From an uncultured bacterium (GTDB lineage Bacteria; Bacillota; Clostridia; Oscillospirales; Oscillospiraceae): a DNA stretch of 64,000 nt. The translations under genes and the position numbers were made by a program. The stretch spans positions 1 through 64,000 of the forward strand of contig CAMTMC010000003.1 in assembly GCA_947073515.1 (NCBI GenBank). The letters run 5' to 3'. The notes beneath the pieces were generated by a model. The model saw nothing but the letters and a program-made list of their open reading frames with translations. It searched no databases and was not told the DNA's origin. Shown here one piece after another: positions 7,926 through 19,159 of this stretch (the first letter of the stretch is position 1; each line of letters opens with the position of its first letter).

Positions 7926-8732
7926 ATGGGAAAATTTGACGGCGTGCTGCTGGTCAGCGACTTTGACGACACCTACTTCGGCTTGAACCATCTGGTCCCG
8001 GCCCGGAATTTAGAGGCCCTGGACTACTTCCGGGGCCAGGGCGGAAAATTCACCATCGCCACCGGCCGGGCCCGCCGGACCTTCGCCCCCCAGCTGGGGC
8101 TGATGCCCCTGGACGCCCCGGTGGTGCTGTCCAACGGCTCCGCCCTGTACGACTTCGAGGAAAACCGGATGCTGGAGCAGACCTTCCTCCCCCGGGAGGC
8201 CCCGGAGCACTTCCGGGCCCTGTTCCAGCGGTTCCCCGCCCTGGGGGTGGAGACCTACTGCGGGGAGGCGATCTCCGTGTGGAACCCCAACCCCATCACC
8301 GACGCCCACATGAAAAAAGTGGGCACCGATTACACCGTCCGCCCCCTGGCGGAGATGCCCCTCCCTTGGAGCAAGGCCATCCTCCAGCAGGAACACCCCC
8401 TCCTGCTGGAGGCCCAGGCGTGGCTGCTGGGGCGGTACGGGGACCGGTATGAGGCCATCTTCTCCAACCAGTACTACCTGGAGGTCACCCGGAAGGGGAG
8501 CACCAAGGGCGGGATGGTGGACAGGCTGGTGGAACATCTGGGGGTTGACCCTGGGAAGCTCTACTGCGTGGGGGACAACCAGAATGACATCCCTATGCTG
8601 GAGCGGTCGGCCATCCCCTTCGCCCCCGCCAACTGCGCCCAGGAGGTCAAAGACTGGGGGGCCCGGGTGCTGTGCCACTGTGACGACGGGGTCATCGGGG
8701 ATATTGTGGACATATTAGACGGCATCTATTGA
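7926..8732 (+). CDS. HAD-superfamily (Cof-type) hydrolase
   Basis: A 268-residue HAD phosphatase of the Cof/C2B-cap class. Motif I is DFDDTYFG (residues 11-18, nucleophile first Asp), motif II the TIATGRA segment, motif III a lysine in RKGSTKGG, and motif IV GDNQNDIPML near residue 218. Such enzymes dephosphorylate sugar phosphates or cofactors such as FMN or thiamine phosphates. Its place right behind thiT raises the possibility of a thiamine-phosphate or related substrate, but this is inference from position only. It ends in a strong bidirectional terminator shared with metG. Confidence 0.85.
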   Translation: MGKFDGVLLVSDFDDTYFGLNHLVPARNLEALDYFRGQGGKFTIATGRARRTFAPQLGLMPLDAPVVLSNGSALYDFEENRMLEQTFLPREAPEHFRALFQRFPALGVETYCGEAISVWNPNPITDAHMKKVGTDYTVRPLAEMPLPWSKAILQQEHPLLLEAQAWLLGRYGDRYEAIFSNQYYLEVTRKGSTKGGMVDRLVEHLGVDPGKLYCVGDNQNDIPMLERSAIPFAPANCAQEVKDWGARVLCHCDDGVIGDIVDILDGIY

Positions 8733-8772
8733 AAAAGGCCCGCCCACCGCTACGCGGTGGGCGGGCCTTTTT
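8732..8772. terminator. Bidirectional terminator between the HAD gene and metG
   Basis: AAAAAGGCCCGCCCACCG, loop, CGGTGGGCGGGCCTTTTT: a perfect GC stem with A and T runs on each side, between convergent genes. Confidence 0.95.
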
Positions 8773-8778
8773 CATTTC

Positions 8779-10749
<1,971 letters not shown>

Positions 10750-10772
10750 GGTAGTCATCCTCCCTAATATGG

Positions 10773-11666
10773 TCATCCGGCCTGGGGGCCGGCGGCGGTG
10801 TCTTTACTCTCATCGTCCTCAGTCCCAAGGGGCATTCGCTCCTCCGGACCCCAGGCCGGGCCGAAGGAGTTGGCCAGCAGGGCCCGGGCCAGGGCCAGGG
10901 CGGACAGGGCGAAGGCCAGGGTGACGACGGCGTTGAACAGGCTGAGGCCGTCCGCCAGAGAGGTGAGGCCCGTCACCACCCCCATCAGGGCGCAGAACAC
11001 GGTCCCCCGCCGGCGGGGGCGGCCGAAGAGGAAGCCGGCCGCGCGGTAGTGGGCCAGCGTCAGCAGGCCGGCGGCCAGCAGGGTGAAGAGATACCGCATC
11101 AGCACCGGCTCGGTGCTGTGGGACAGATAGGTGATAAACAGCCAGAACAGCCCCGCCGCCGCGGGGACGGGGGCCATGCGGCAGCCGGCGTCAGACAGCT
11201 CCCCCCGGTAAGCCATTTTGCCCAGCCCCAGGACGGCAACCCCCGCCAGGACGCACAGCAGGGCGGTGACCGCCAGGGCGGCGGCGAAGGTGAACTGGGT
11301 GGGCTGGCGGTCCAGCTCCGGGGTGATCCGCCACAGCTGGAGGTGGGACAGGCCCTCCCGGACACCCAGCGCCCCGGCGGCCATCATCAGCAGGCCGGCG
11401 GCGGCCTGGACGGTCATCTGGCCGGCCTGGGGGCAGCCAAAGGCGGGGAGAAACTCCTCGGGCCCCTCCCTCCACCCCAGCAGGGGGAGGAAAAAGGCCA
11501 GGGCTACCAGGGCCATCAGGGCGGCCAAGGCAATGGTGGCGGGGGCCCAGTGGACAAACAGGCCCAGCTCCGGCTGGAAGGCGGAGGCCAGCTGCCACCG
11601 GCGCAGCCCAAAGCCCGCCAGGCCCCCAAACAGGGCCAAGCCGGGCAGGAGAACATCTTTTCTCAT
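10773..11666 (-). CDS. Polytopic membrane protein of unknown function
   Basis: A 297-residue integral membrane protein, not recognised. There are about eight hydrophobic segments, with short Arg-rich loops such as FGRPRRRG, and an acidic C-terminal tail (GTEDDESKD). I chose ATG 11666 (MRKDVLLPGLALFGG), which has AGGGGG upstream; a longer frame exists but includes the promoter. It is the first gene of a transcript with metG, 23 bases apart. A promoter lies at 11724-11752. Nothing in the sequence points to a substrate. Confidence 0.75.
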   Translation of the reverse strand: MRKDVLLPGLALFGGLAGFGLRRWQLASAFQPELGLFVHWAPATIALAALMALVALAFFLPLLGWREGPEEFLPAFGCPQAGQMTVQAAAGLLMMAAGALGVREGLSHLQLWRITPELDRQPTQFTFAAALAVTALLCVLAGVAVLGLGKMAYRGELSDAGCRMAPVPAAAGLFWLFITYLSHSTEPVLMRYLFTLLAAGLLTLAHYRAAGFLFGRPRRRGTVFCALMGVVTGLTSLADGLSLFNAVVTLAFALSALALARALLANSFGPAWGPEERMPLGTEDDESKDTAAGPQAG

Positions 11667-11723
11667 GGGTATCGCCCCCTGAAGCAATCCAAAATTGGTG
11701 CACCCTGGGGTGCGGAGAACCAT

Positions 11724-11752
11724 ATCATATACCAAATGGCGGGAAAAAGCAA
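11724..11752 (-). promoter_or_regulatory. Promoter of the membrane protein-metG operon
   Basis: Minus strand TTGCTT (11747-11752), 17 bases, TATGAT (11724-11729), ~60 bases upstream of the first start codon. Confidence 0.7.
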
Positions 11753-11775
11753 CCGCCTGCCGGGGATTTCTCCTC

Positions 11776-12087
11776 CTATTTCAGCCTGGGGCCGGAGGGG
11801 CCGCCCCCTCTCCCCTTTTTACCGAACTGGAAGTACAGGGCGGCGGCCAGCAGGACAATGCCCAGGCCGGTGCCGGCGGCGTTCAGCGTTGGGGAGAGCA
11901 ACCCGTTCCGGTCTAGAATGGACAGGAATGCCAGGAACACCAGATCCCCCAGCAATAGAAGCCGGGCGGCGGGGTCCATCCGCTTGCGCTCTTTATCCTT
12001 CTGGTCGGCGATCTGATCCTGGACCGCCTGGCGCTTCACCGCCTCCGCCGAGGCGCTGTGGCGCTTTTTATGTTTCTTTCCGCTCAT
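11776..12087 (-). CDS. Small membrane protein, unknown function
   Basis: 103 residues: a very basic N-terminus (MSGKKHKKRHSASAEAVKRQ), a charged helix, two hydrophobic segments (about 43-60 and 71-90) and a Gly/Arg tail. The ATG overlaps the mnmA stop as ATGA, with GGGGGAG just upstream inside mnmA, so it is translationally coupled to mnmA. I do not recognise the family. No terminator is evident after it. Confidence 0.65.
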   Translation of the reverse strand: MSGKKHKKRHSASAEAVKRQAVQDQIADQKDKERKRMDPAARLLLLGDLVFLAFLSILDRNGLLSPTLNAAGTGLGIVLLAAALYFQFGKKGRGGGPSGPRLK

Positions 12088-13136
12088 AGAGGCTCCCCCT
12101 TCGTGATGACGGCCCCGCCCACCACCGTTTCCCCGTCGTACAGGGCCACGGTCTGGCCGGGGGTGATGGCCCGCTGGGGCTGGTCAAAGGCGAGGCGGAT
12201 GGAACCGGGGCCGGTCTGTTCCACGACGCAGGGCTGTTCCGCCATGCGGTAGCGGATTTTAGCGGACAGGCGGACGGGGCCGTCCAACTGATCGCAGGCA
12301 ATGAGGTTCAGGCCCTCCGCCGTGAGGGTACGGCCAAAGAGGCTGGCGTTGTCCGACAGCACCACCGTGTTGTCCCGGGGGCGGATCTCCCTCACATACA
12401 GGCGGCCAGAGGAGGACACCCCCAGCCCCCGGCGCTGGCCCAGGGTGTAGTCCACAATGCCGGTGTGCCGGCCCAGGAGGTTCCCCTCCCCGTCCACAAA
12501 ATCGCCGGAGGGGTAGTCCTTCCCCGTGTACCGGCGGAGGAAGGAGGCGTAGTCCCCGTCGGGGATGAAGCAGATGTCCTGGCTGTCCCGCTTCTGGGCC
12601 ACGTCCAGGCCGGCCTCCCGGGCCAGGGCCCGGACCTCCTCCTTGGACATGCCCCCCAGGGGTAACAGGGCCCGGGCGAGCTGTTCCTGGGTGAGCATGG
12701 CCAGCACGTAGCTCTGGTCCTTGTCCCGGTGGACCGCTTTTTTCAGCAGGAAACGGCCGGAGCCGCTGTCCCGCTCCACCCGGGCGTAGTGGCCGGTGGC
12801 CAGGCTGCCACACCCCAGCTCCAGGGCCCGGTCCAGCAGGGCCCCGAACTTCACCGCCCGGTTGCACAGGACGCAGGGGTTGGGGGTGAGGCCGGCCTCG
12901 TACCCGGCCGCGAAGGGGTCCATCACCGCCCGGGCGAACTCCCGGGACAGGTCCAGAACCCGGTGGGGGAAGGACAGGCGGGCGGCCACCCGGGCGGCGT
13001 CCGCCGGGGCGTCCCCCTCCCCGGGAAAGAGGGTGAGGGTGAGTCCGGTCAGCGCCCTCCCCTCCCCCTGGAGGAGGACGGCGGCGGCGGAGCTGTCCAC
13101 TCCCCCGCTCATGGCTACCGCTGTCTTTTGTACCAT
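12084..13136 (-). CDS. mnmA: tRNA-specific 2-thiouridylase MnmA
   Basis: Thiolates U34 of tRNAs for Lys, Glu and Gln using ATP and a persulfide donor. 350 residues: the PP-loop SGGVDSS at 10-16 adenylates the tRNA; NPCVLCNRAVKFG carries the first catalytic cysteine and SQDICFIPDGDY the second; the C-terminal beta-barrel ends with ITPGQTVALYDGETVVGG. ATG 13136 has AGGGAGG six bases upstream; earlier in-frame starts would include its promoter. A promoter lies at 13174-13202, back to back with nrdD. Confidence 0.95.
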   Translation of the reverse strand: MVQKTAVAMSGGVDSSAAAVLLQGEGRALTGLTLTLFPGEGDAPADAARVAARLSFPHRVLDLSREFARAVMDPFAAGYEAGLTPNPCVLCNRAVKFGALLDRALELGCGSLATGHYARVERDSGSGRFLLKKAVHRDKDQSYVLAMLTQEQLARALLPLGGMSKEEVRALAREAGLDVAQKRDSQDICFIPDGDYASFLRRYTGKDYPSGDFVDGEGNLLGRHTGIVDYTLGQRRGLGVSSSGRLYVREIRPRDNTVVLSDNASLFGRTLTAEGLNLIACDQLDGPVRLSAKIRYRMAEQPCVVEQTGPGSIRLAFDQPQRAITPGQTVALYDGETVVGGAVITKGEPL

Positions 13137-13173
13137 AGAAACCTCCCTGGGCATTTCGCCGAATTTTAGACTG

Positions 13174-13202
13174 AGTATACCACATTTTTCCCCCGGGGGC
13201 AA
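13174..13202 (-). promoter_or_regulatory. Promoter of mnmA
   Basis: Minus strand TTGCCC (13197-13202), 17 bases, TATACT (13174-13179). Confidence 0.7.
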
Positions 13203-13245
13203 CCGGAAACCCCTGGGGCCAGCGGGGGACAAGGTGCACAAGGCC

Positions 13246-13305
13246 AAAATACATCTTGTATTCTCCCCTGGCCTTTTAAAAAAATAAGCACAAGATATTG
13301 TAGAC
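13246..13305 (+). promoter_or_regulatory. Two NrdR-box-like sites before nrdD
   Basis: GCACAAGATATTGTAG at about 13289-13303 matches 12 of 16 positions of the NrdR box as I recall it (ACACWATATATWGTGT). A weaker site, AAAATACATCTTGTAT, lies 42 bases upstream, that is, about four helical turns apart. The proximal site overlaps the -35 box. NrdR is the ATP-cone repressor of nrd operons. Confidence 0.55.
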
Positions 13306-13329
13306 AAGGGGAGGGGGCTATGCTATAAT
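13301..13329 (+). promoter_or_regulatory. Promoter of nrdD
   Basis: TAGACA (13301-13306), 17 bases, TATAAT (13324-13329). Confidence 0.8.
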
Positions 13330-13403
13330 GCCCCTTGGACTTCATTCCGGGGCCCACGCCCCTGTCACGATAATGGTCTGATACGAAGGAGAGGAGCGCA
13401 ACC

Positions 13404-15530
<2,127 letters not shown>

Positions 15531-15533
15531 AAA

Positions 15534-15684
15534 CAGCGGGGCCTCCACCGCCAACCTCTTCTTGATTATGAGCAAATCCCGCCAGTTCCTGCTGGTGTTC
15601 AAGGACTGCCTGACCCCGGAACAGCGGGAGAGCTTCCTGCCCTTCCTGAAAGAGAAGTGCCCCAAGCTGAAGGTGATGAGGTGA
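15534..15684 (+). pseudogene. C-terminal remnant of another gene between nrdD and nrdG
   Basis: After the nrdD stop, an open frame without a usable start encodes ~49 residues including SRQFLLVFKDCLTPEQ and FLPFLKEKCPKLKV, then TGA. This resembles the conserved end of YcxB-like membrane proteins (weak recognition). The only ATG inside (15568) has no ribosome binding site. It probably marks a deletion or an insertion scar within the nrdDG operon, with readthrough from nrdD still reaching nrdG. Confidence 0.5.
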
Positions 15685-15691
15685 AACAACG

Positions 15692-16216
15692 ATGATGAAC
15701 TACGCCGATATCAAAAAGGTAGACGTGGCCAACGGGCCGGGGGTGCGGGTGTCCCTGTTTGTGTCCGGGTGCTCCCACCGCTGCGAGGGGTGCTTCAACC
15801 CGGAAACCTGGGACTTCCAATACGGCCGGCCCTTCGGCCCGGAACAGATCCAGGAGATTTTGTCCCTGCTGGACAGGCCCCACATCAAGGGGCTGTCCCT
15901 GCTGGGGGGCGAGCCCTTTGACCCCCAGAACCAGGGCCCGGTGCTGGAGCTGGCCCGGCTGGTACGGCAGAATCTGCCGGGCAAGACCATCTGGTGTTAC
16001 TCCGGCTACCTCTTTGAGGACCTGGCCGCCGGAACAATCGGGGATCACGGCCGGGCCCTGCTGGAACAGCTGGATGTGCTGGTGGACGGCCCCTTTGTCC
16101 TGTCGAAGAAGGATCTGGGGCTGCGGTTCCGGGGCTCCGCCAACCAGCGGATCATTGACGTGCCCGCCTCGCTGAAGGCGGGGGAAACGCGACTGGCGCT
16201 GGAATATATGAGCTGA
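15692..16216 (+). CDS. nrdG: Anaerobic RNR-activating radical SAM protein
   Basis: Generates the glycyl radical on NrdD with S-adenosylmethionine and a 4Fe-4S cluster. 174 residues beginning MMNYADIKKVDVANGPG; the cluster motif is SGCSHRCEGC (Cx3Cx2C), followed by the LLGGEPF glycine motif and VLVDGPF near the end. Length and order fit the family. It lies on the same strand as nrdD. A perfect AT-rich palindrome directly after the stop is the probable terminator. Confidence 0.95.
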   Translation: MMNYADIKKVDVANGPGVRVSLFVSGCSHRCEGCFNPETWDFQYGRPFGPEQIQEILSLLDRPHIKGLSLLGGEPFDPQNQGPVLELARLVRQNLPGKTIWCYSGYLFEDLAAGTIGDHGRALLEQLDVLVDGPFVLSKKDLGLRFRGSANQRIIDVPASLKAGETRLALEYMS

Positions 16217-16220
16217 TCTT

Positions 16221-16248
16221 GTTCTTTTCTTTTATAAAAGAAAAGAAC
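16221..16248. terminator. 28-bp perfect palindrome, terminator of nrdG
   Basis: GTTCTTTTCTTTTA is followed at once by its own reverse complement. The AT-only stem lies four bases after the nrdG stop. A very similar palindrome follows csoR at 32413-32444. Confidence 0.6.
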
Positions 16249-16261
16249 CAAAAGAAAATTT

Positions 16262-16335
16262 AGCGCAAAACTGCGTTTTGCTTCCGTGGAACCGGGAATG
16301 GTTCCGTTTTAGGAAGCAAAACGCGGTTTTGCGTT
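16262..16335. repeat. Large inverted repeat at a convergent gene end
   Basis: 24-base arms (16262-16285 and 16312-16335; GCAAAAC-GCGTTTTGCTTCC type) differ at two or three positions and enclose a smaller GGAACC/GGTTCC hairpin. Outer bases (CCAAAAGAAAATTTAGC against GTTAAAGCTCTTTTTGG) extend the pairing to ~110 bp. The right arm overlaps the end of the ABC ATPase gene. Confidence 0.7.
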
Positions 16336-16942
16336 AAAGCTCTTTTTGGTTGCTTTTTCTCTCGAGAAAAAGTAACGGCGGGCCGTCCAGCTCCACCACC
16401 TGATCCGCCCGGGCCAGGAGGGCGGGCTCGTGGCTGACCAGCAGGACGGGGGCGGGGAGGGCTTTCAGCCGCTCTAAAATCCGCAGGGCCCGGGCCGGGT
16501 CCACCCCGGCGAAGGGCTCGTCCAGCAGGTAGAGCCGGGCGTCCAGGGCCAGGGTGCGGGCCAGGGCCAGCCGCCGGCCCATCCCCCCGGACAGGGCGGC
16601 GGGATAGGACTTCTCCTCCCCGGACAGCTCCACCAGCTCCAGCAGGGAACCGGCCTCCCCCCGGCGCTCCCGGGGCAGGACGTCGGTGAGGTGCCGCTCC
16701 ACTGTCCGCCAGGGGAGCAGGCGGTCCTCCTGAAACAGGATGGCGGTCTGTCCGGGAGCGAGGCCGGACAGGGAGCCGCCTTGCGGGATCTCCAGGCCGG
16801 CCAGCACCCGGAGGAGGGTGGTCTTCCCGCAGCCCGAGGGGCCCCGGAGGGCGGTGACGCCCCGGCCGGGCAGCTCCAGGCTGAAAGAATCCAGTACCCG
16901 TTTTTCCCCAAAAGAGAGGGTGAGGTTCTGGCAGGAGATCAA
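16334..16942 (-). CDS. ABC transporter ATP-binding protein (SsuB/TauB type)
   Basis: Energises the importer formed with the next two genes. 202 residues from a TTG start (16942) overlapping the permease stop as TTGA; a GTG nine bases further up is an alternative. Walker [10 protein letters not shown] (~30-38), Q-loop [10 protein letters not shown], signature [14 protein letters not shown], Walker B LYLLDEPF and the H-loop VSHEP are all present. It is shorter than the usual ~240 residues. The last ~15 residues ([13 protein letters not shown]) are encoded by the palindromic repeat at the convergent junction and are probably acquired. The nitrate/sulfonate/taurine/NMT1-like subgroup is suggested by the partners. 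Confidence 0.88.
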   Translation of the reverse strand: MISCQNLTLSFGEKRVLDSFSLELPGRGVTALRGPSGCGKTTLLRVLAGLEIPQGGSLSGLAPGQTAILFQEDRLLPWRTVERHLTDVLPRERRGEAGSLLELVELSGEEKSYPAALSGGMGRRLALARTLALDARLYLLDEPFAGVDPARALRILERLKALPAPVLLVSHEPALLARADQVVELDGPPLLFLERKSNQKEL

Positions 16943-17766
16943 CCGCCCCACCCCCTTCCCCACCGGGCCAGGAGGCGGCTGAGAAGCCGCTCCAGCAGGA
17001 GGCTGAGGGCCACCGCCACCGCCGTCCAGGCGAAGAGCTCCGGGATATCCAGGTAGTACTTGCTGTAATAAATCTGTCCGCCCAGGGCGGGGCTGGGGAG
17101 GCAGAGCACCTCCGCCGCCACCCCGGACTTCCAGGCCAGGCCGGCGGAGGCGGTGAGGGCGGACTGGAGGTAGGGCCGCAGGGAGGGCAGGTAGATCAGC
17201 CAGGCGGTTTTCATCCGGGAGAAGCGGCAGGCCCAGGCCAGCTCCAGCAGCTTCCGGTCTACCGCCCGGATGCCCTGGGAGAGGGAGCCCCACACCACCG
17301 GGGTGACCATCAGGGCGGAGATCACGGCGGGGACGGCGTCCCGGCCCGTCCACAGCAGCACCAGCAGGATGAAGGAGGCCACCGGGGCGGCCTGTACCAC
17401 CCGGATGGCCGGGGACAGCAGGCGGTCCGCCCACCGGAAGGCACTGGTGAGCCCGGCCAGCAGGGCCCCCAGGGCGATGCCGGCCAGCAGGCCCAGGGCG
17501 ATCCGCCCCAGGGAGGCCAGCACCGTCCCCCAGAACCCCCCCGTCCCCGCCAGGGAGAGCAGGGCCCGGCCCACGGAAGCGGGGTAGGGCAGCAGCAGCT
17601 CGTTGCCCCTGCCCCCCACGCTCCGATCCACCAAGACAGCGCACAGCTGCCACACCCCCAGCCAGAAGGCCGGGGGCAGCAGAAGATCGAATAATTTTTT
17701 CCGGTATTCCCCTCCCCCTCGGGGAGGGGAGTACCCAGGGCTGGATGAACGCTCAGTCCACCCCAT
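16939..17766 (-). CDS. ABC transporter permease (SsuC/TauC type)
   Basis: Inner-membrane channel subunit, 275 residues with about six hydrophobic helices. The cytoplasmic coupling helix is visible as [21 protein letters not shown], the EAA loop of importers. It overlaps the binding-protein gene by 14 bases if the ATG at 17766 is used. The N-terminal ~20 residues then fall on a stem-loop (17703-17735), so a later start is possible; I kept the ATG as the only clear start codon. The substrate is decided by the lipoprotein and is not evident. Confidence 0.85.
   Translation of the reverse strand: MGWTERSSSPGYSPPRGGGEYRKKLFDLLLPPAFWLGVWQLCAVLVDRSVGGRGNELLLPYPASVGRALLSLAGTGGFWGTVLASLGRIALGLLAGIALGALLAGLTSAFRWADRLLSPAIRVVQAAPVASFILLVLLWTGRDAVPAVISALMVTPVVWGSLSQGIRAVDRKLLELAWACRFSRMKTAWLIYLPSLRPYLQSALTASAGLAWKSGVAAEVLCLPSPALGGQIYYSKYYLDIPELFAWTAVAVALSLLLERLLSRLLARWGRGWGG
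17703..17735 (-). other. Stem-loop between binding-protein and permease genes
   Basis: GGTACTCCCCTCCCC pairs with GGGGAGGGGAATACC around a four-base loop, just after the binding-protein stop. Without a T tract it is more likely a processing or stabilising hairpin than a terminator, of the kind often used to make more binding protein than membrane subunits. Confidence 0.6.
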
Positions 17767-18841
17767 AGTAGAACGAGTCGTAGGGCAGGCCGCCGCCGAT
17801 GGACTCCGGGGCCGCCTGGAACAGGACGGCGTAGTACTCTTCCAGGGTGGACTTCATCTCCTGGCCGGTGAGGAGGGTGAGGGCGCACTGGGGGATGGCC
17901 CGCTCCGCCACCTTCTCGTTGGGCAGGATGCCCATTTTCACCGCCAGGGCGGCGGCGTCAGGCAGGTTCCCCTCCCCCGTCATGAAGGAGATGGAGTCGC
18001 CGTACAGAGCCACAAAGGCCTCCGCCAGCTCCGGGTTCTCCTGGATGAAGTCGGAGCTGGCCACCAGACAGCCCATGGGCAGCTCGCCGCCCTCCAGCTC
18101 CCGCCAGGCCTCGGACAAGGAGACCGCCTCCCGGACCGCGCTGTCCTGGACCAGCAGGGCGGTGGCGGCGGGGACGGGGAGCATGCAGATCCCGGCGTCG
18201 GAGGAGGTCATTTTTACGGTGATCTCCTGGGGGGTGAGCCACTGGATGTCCACGCTGGCGGGGTCCACGCCGTTCCCTTCCAGCAGATGGTTGAGGATGT
18301 GCTCCGGGTTGGCCCCCTTGGTGTTGGAGGGGGCGTACAGGGTCTGTCCCGCCAGGTCGGAGAGCTGGGCGACCGTCTCCCCCTTCTCCAGGATATACAG
18401 CACACCCAGGGTGTTCACCGCCAGCACCTGGATGGCCCCGCCGCTCTTGGCGTATAGGTTGGCGGCCACGTTGGTGGCGATGGCGGCCACGTCGGCGTCG
18501 CCGTTGACCAGGGCGTTGCTCACCTCCTGGTTGTCGGTGGCGATGGCGCTGTCCAGGACGAAGGGCATATCCGGGAAGGCGTTTTCAGCGGAGTAGTACT
18601 CCATCAGCCAGGAGGCCCCCACCCCGGTAGGGCCGCTGAGGGCCATGAATTTGACCACGGGGGCGTCTACCTCCACAACAGGCTGGTCCGGGGAGGCGTC
18701 CGGCTGGCTGGAGCTGGAGCCGGGCTGTCCGGAACCGGACGTGGAGGAGCCGGAACCGGCAGGGGGATTTTTGGGCCCGCAGCCAGCCAGCAGAGACAGG
18801 GACAGGGCGGCGGCCAGGGCAAGGGCTAAGGATCGTTTCAC
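17753..18841 (-). CDS. ABC transporter substrate-binding lipoprotein (SsuA/NMT1-like)
   Basis: 362 residues from a GTG start (18841) with AAAGGAAG seven bases upstream. A lipoprotein signal (KRSLALALAAALSLSL, lipobox LLAGC with Cys21) is followed by a Gly/Ser/Pro linker and a two-lobed periplasmic-binding fold. Segments such as VSNALVNGDADVAAIATNVA and LAGQTLYAPSNTKG are typical of SsuA/TauA/NMT1-like proteins that bind sulfonates, nitrate or thiamine precursors. Substrate unresolved. It is first gene of a three-gene operon; a MITE lies just upstream (18918-19077). Confidence 0.88.
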   Translation of the reverse strand: MKRSLALALAAALSLSLLAGCGPKNPPAGSGSSTSGSGQPGSSSSQPDASPDQPVVEVDAPVVKFMALSGPTGVGASWLMEYYSAENAFPDMPFVLDSAIATDNQEVSNALVNGDADVAAIATNVAANLYAKSGGAIQVLAVNTLGVLYILEKGETVAQLSDLAGQTLYAPSNTKGANPEHILNHLLEGNGVDPASVDIQWLTPQEITVKMTSSDAGICMLPVPAATALLVQDSAVREAVSLSEAWRELEGGELPMGCLVASSDFIQENPELAEAFVALYGDSISFMTGEGNLPDAAALAVKMGILPNEKVAERAIPQCALTLLTGQEMKSTLEEYYAVLFQAAPESIGGGLPYDSFYYGVD

Positions 18842-18917
18842 GAAATCGCTTCCTTTCTCGGGAATCTCAGGGGCCGGGGCGGCGTAGCGCCCCGCTCCGG
18901 TTGGCTGGGAACAAGGA

Positions 18918-19077
18918 TATAGTCGACATACTTGAGAAGAGATCAAAAGGAGGCGGAAAAAAATGGTGCGGGACAAGGCGGAGGATGCGGGCGGGCTGAC
19001 GCCCGCCAAAGACGACAACGCCACCCCGTGCCATTTTGGCCGCTGAACTTGACCGATTTTCAAGTGTGTCGACTATA
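18918..19077. mobile_element. 160-bp MITE, third family
   Basis: Ends read TATAGTCGACATACTTGA and, from the other strand, TATAGTCGACACACTTGA: an 18-base terminal inverted repeat with one mismatch, TA-flanked. Inside, AAAATGGTGCGGG and CCCCGTGCCATTTT form a second inverted repeat. It lies between the ABC importer and glgP and makes up most of that 318-bp gap. Confidence 0.75.
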
Positions 19078-19114
19078 CAATACCTCCTTTTCCCGGTTCT
19101 GTCAAATGTGAGAC

Positions 19115-19138
19115 AGCGCCCGGCCGGAGCCGGGCGCT
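19115..19138. terminator. Hairpin after glgP
   Basis: AGCGCCCGGC / GCCGGGCGCT perfect 10-bp stem with a four-base loop, 22 bases after the glgP stop. The T tract is weak. Confidence 0.55.
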
Positions 19139-19159
19139 GCTTTTGAATGGTACAGCTTC

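Noticed and set aside
18842-18917. CTGAGATTCCC with a GGGGCGC stem before the binding-protein gene, resembling half a TPP riboswitch
   Set aside because: The second conserved half (AACCTGATC...GCGTAGG) is absent and the start codon follows too closely; probably chance in GC-rich sequence.
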